From: Acidimicrobiales bacterium
GTDB lineage: Bacteria; Actinomycetota; Acidimicrobiia; Acidimicrobiales; JAKAVM01
Length of the DNA: 7,076 nt
Assembly (NCBI GenBank): GCA_027451785.1
Contig: DAIDIS010000227.1
Location: 1 to 7,076 of the forward strand
Direction of reading: 5' to 3'
In this document: positions 4,870 through 7,076 of the stretch, piece after piece
How the letters are laid out: every line of letters starts with the position of its first letter
Position numbering within the stretch: the first letter of the stretch is position 1
Program-made: the position numbers and the translations under genes
The notes under the pieces: model-generated
What the model was told of the DNA's origin: nothing
Databases searched by the model: none
What the model saw: the letters and a program-made list of their open reading frames with translations, nothing else

Positions 4870-7076
4870 AGCTCGTCCCACTGGAACTCGTGAGTCAAAG
4901 TTGCCGACCAAGGCGATAGAGTCGCTGAAATTGATGCGGGCACAGTCAGATACCAGCCGGATGCCGTCGGTGTGACATTGGAGGACAGCATCTCGTTCAC
5001 CGTTATCGTTTCAGCGTTCGTAGTCGTAAACAGCGGCAGGCTTCCGGATGCGAGGTACACCAGGGGGTAAGAGGCGCTGGCGGTTGGGCATGCAGAGGCC
5101 TGAGAAGGATAGAAGCAGGTCGTCGACGCGGCCACCGCTGTCTGGATTGTCAGAAACGCAGAACCGCAAGGGCCATACGCATCTTGCAATCCCCAATATG
5201 AAGTCGGGGTCAAAGCCAAGGAGGACGCCGAAAAGGCGCTAAAGGTGGCGGACGAATACAAGGAACTGACTTGAGCCGCCGTTAGGGCTGAAGTGAAGAC
5301 CGCCGCCCCAGCGATAGAACCCGGCAGGAAGTAATTGGATGGAGCGTCGGTCCACCCTCCCGCGTTTGCGTAGCCAAAATGCCACCAGCCCGAATACGAC
5401 TGGGCAGTCGTAGTAGTAGGGTCCGAACCTACCAACGAGCCATCTGCATAGAGCTGCATTCCAGAAGCAGACAGAGAGGCGACCACGAAATGCCAGTTGC
5501 CATCGTTATATGAGTTGGTTGAGGTAACTTCCTTGACCGAGCCCGGGTATAAGCCGAAAACCAGCTTTCCGGAATTGTCGATCCAAATAAGCCTGTCATG
5601 ATCTCCGCCGCCCGTTACCTGTGTGTTCGCGAACCCCGCTATACCGCCTGGCGAAGTCGTCTTGAACCATGCGCCGACCGAAAAGTTCGAGGGATTGTTG
5701 TAGGAAGTCGTTGTCTCGACGTATCCGCTTGTTCCATCCAACGCCACGGAACTTCCACCTAACGGACCCGCCTCTTGATAGGTCACGCCCAACACGCCGA
5801 ATCCGGTATTCCCGCCTCCCGAAGAATCCTTGAAGGCGCCGTACAGTCCGCTTGACGCCAAGGGGTTCACGTCGTTCATCGGCCAGAAAGCCGTCGGAGT
5901 CAGCCCCATCACACTATTTTCGTAAACCGGGAAAGTCCCAGCGCCATACAAGGTGGATACCTGGGCCGCAGACAGAGCGCTAGGAACGACGGCAGCCTGC
6001 GCCATACTCCCGCCGAAATAGTTGGAAGCCGGTGGGGTCGTCCAAGCTGATGCATTGGCGTATCCGAGATGCCACCATCCAGAGACATTGTTAGCTGCTT
6101 TGGTGGCTGTCTTCGTACCTATCAGAGCACCGTCGACATAGAGGGACATACCAGAAGAAGCCGAGAGCTCGGCCACGAAGAAATGCCAGGCACCATCGTT
6201 GAAGGCGGCATTGGTGTCCTTGATTTCTCTTTGGCTACCGGCATCGTTTACTCCGAAAGCAACGTAACCCTTCTTAGTCAACCAGACCATGCGGTCATCG
6301 GTCGTCGACGAAGTGTCCTGAGCATTGGAAAAGCCCATGATCGACGAGTCAACCGTCGTATTGAACCAACCCATGATCGAAAATGTTGTTGGATTGGTGA
6401 ACTGAGTTGCAGTTTGGCCGTATCCGGTCGAGCCATCGAATGTGATTGACGAACCAGCCATCGGCCCTGTTGAGCCGAGAGTGAACCCCCCTTCCGCGGT
6501 GCCGTTGTCCGAATTGCCGCTCACATCTTTGATTGTTTCAAGGTAGGTGCCGACCCCGGTATTCTGCCCTTGATAGGGCGAACTTTCGGAATCGGACATT
6601 GGCCAATAGGAAAAGGGCTGGTCGGCGGTGACGTCGACCTGATAAGCAGCCGCATTTGCGACACTGTAGAGCGTGGACACTTGAGCGCCCGTCAGCGCTT
6701 CCCCAAGGATCGCTACCTGAGCAATTGACCCGGTAAAATAGCCAGACGCTGGATTGTCCGGCCATCCATTTAGCTCCGCAAACCCTAACGTCCAATAGCC
6801 TTGGTAAGACTGCGCCTGAGTGTACCCGGCATTGGAAGCAACCAGCGAGCCGTCGACATAGAGGAACATGCCCGACGATGACATCGTCGCAACGACAAAA
6901 TGCCAATTTCCGTCATTGTAGACGGATCCACTCGTAATTTCGTCGGTTGCACCGTTATAGGTACCGAAGACCAGCTTTCCAGAGCTATCAACCCATACTT
7001 GGCGATCGTAGCTACTCGGACTTGCTGTGGCCGTGTTTCCAAAGCCGATGATCCCACCTGACCCAGTCGTCTTAAA
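4866..7076 (-). CDS. Large LamG-repeat (concanavalin A-like) surface protein, N-terminus beyond the window
   Basis: The visible part is 736 residues with no start codon needed inside the window: the frame stays open to base 7076, so the gene is truncated at its 5' end here. It holds three LamG-type beta-sandwich repeats, at about residues 1-138 (partial), 152-378 and 394-609. Each has GSI or FDG strands, DG.WHF.VA.LSASGM.LY.DG, WWH(F/L)GYAN and a closing ALTAAQVS.LY. Between repeats an xPTxxW(P/G)(M/L)xD head motif recurs. The last head (near 624) leads into a different C-terminal domain of about 110 residues with Cys637, Cys654 and Cys663. There is no LPXTG motif or C-terminal membrane anchor. 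LamG folds commonly bind sugars or proteins, so a cell-surface or matrix role is likely. The stop overlaps the downstream signal peptidase start (ATGA), so the two genes are one operon. The ATG at 6882-6884 is internal to repeat 1, not the start. Confidence 0.9.
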   Translation of the reverse strand, partial: FKTTGSGGIIGFGNTATASPSSYDRQVWVDSSGKLVFGTYNGATDEITSGSVYNDGNWHFVVATMSSSGMFLYVDGSLVASNAGYTQAQSYQGYWTLGFAELNGWPDNPASGYFTGSIAQVAILGEALTGAQVSTLYSVANAAAYQVDVTADQPFSYWPMSDSESSPYQGQNTGVGTYLETIKDVSGNSDNGTAEGGFTLGSTGPMAGSSITFDGSTGYGQTATQFTNPTTFSIMGWFNTTVDSSIMGFSNAQDTSSTTDDRMVWLTKKGYVAFGVNDAGSQREIKDTNAAFNDGAWHFFVAELSASSGMSLYVDGALIGTKTATKAANNVSGWWHLGYANASAWTTPPASNYFGGSMAQAAVVPSALSAAQVSTLYGAGTFPVYENSVMGLTPTAFWPMNDVNPLASSGLYGAFKDSSGGGNTGFGVLGVTYQEAGPLGGSSVALDGTSGYVETTTSYNNPSNFSVGAWFKTTSPGGIAGFANTQVTGGGDHDRLIWIDNSGKLVFGLYPGSVKEVTSTNSYNDGNWHFVVASLSASGMQLYADGSLVGSDPTTTTAQSYSGWWHFGYANAGGWTDAPSNYFLPGSIAGAAVFTSALTAAQVSSLYSSATFSAFSASSLALTPTSYWGLQDAYGPCGSAFLTIQTAVAASTTCFYPSQASACPTASASYPLVYLASGSLPLFTTTNAETITVNEMLSSNVTPTASGWYLTVPASISATLSPWSATLTHEFQWDEL
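5250..5897 (-). repeat. LamG repeat 3
   Basis: A full unit from the TAFWPMND head to QVSSLYS, followed by another head motif, TSYWGLQD, that does not lead into a further LamG unit. Confidence 0.85.
5943..6623 (-). repeat. LamG repeat 2
   Basis: A full unit from the PFSYWPMSD head to QVSTLYG. It is the most divergent of the three: KKGYVAFG replaces SGKLVFG, and AFNDGAWHFFVA replaces YNDGNWHFVVA. Confidence 0.85.
6663..7076 (-). repeat. LamG repeat 1 (partial)
   Basis: It begins inside the fold at a FKTTGSGGI segment at the window edge and runs to QVSTLYS. It shares SGKLVFG.Y, YNDGNWHFVVA and GM.LY.DGSLV with repeat 3 more closely than with repeat 2. Confidence 0.85.

Noticed and set aside
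6069..6449. 126-codon rightward frame opposite LamG repeat 2
   Set aside because: It lies entirely inside the conserved LamG coding frame on the other strand and has no motif of its own.
6882..6884. ATG at 6884 as the start of the LamG gene
   Set aside because: The frame is open to 7076 and the upstream residues match the LamG repeat pattern seen in repeats 2 and 3, so the gene begins beyond the window.
6538..6906. Leftward 122-codon frame overlapping the LamG gene in another frame
   Set aside because: The LamG frame continues through it with repeat-conserved residues; this frame is a shadow with no ribosome site.

Overview
The window looks like a chromosomal stretch from a moderately GC-rich, probably Gram-positive actinobacterium. 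The Acidimicrobiia would fit, but this is an inference from protein style: a LysM plus SLT lytic transglycosylase with an actinobacterial-looking C-terminus, a lipoprotein with a Ser/Thr-rich stalk, a Ser/His-type signal peptidase, and mid-range GC judged by eye. No rRNA, tRNA, CRISPR array, transposase or phage gene is visible.

Left part (1-633): a 212-base purine-rich leader with several small hairpins precedes a 112-residue histidine-rich membrane protein of unknown function. That unit ends in a strong intrinsic terminator.

Middle (691-3864): two envelope genes are transcribed divergently from a shared intergenic region of about 236 bases. Leftward runs a lipoprotein with an NlpC/P60-like cysteine hydrolase fold in which the expected catalytic His appears to be Tyr. 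Rightward runs a secreted protein with four LysM repeats and a C-terminal SLT domain. Together they suggest peptidoglycan binding and remodelling. An AlkA-like DNA glycosylase follows the LysM gene; its GTG start overlaps the LysM gene's end, so it is probably translationally coupled.

Right part (3856-7076): a leftward operon converges on the glycosylase, with the two 3' ends overlapping by 9 bases. It consists of a large secreted protein with at least three LamG-type repeats, cut by the right edge of the window, and an ER/SipW-type signal peptidase joined to it by an ATGA stop/start overlap. The peptidase carries an unusual extra exported domain and extra membrane segments. The arrangement suggests a signal peptidase dedicated to a surface or matrix protein system whose other members would lie beyond the right edge.

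The points most worth following up are the coupled LamG protein and extended signal peptidase, the likely pseudo-hydrolase lipoprotein, the cysteine pair around the transglycosylase active site, and the histidine-rich membrane protein with its structured leader.
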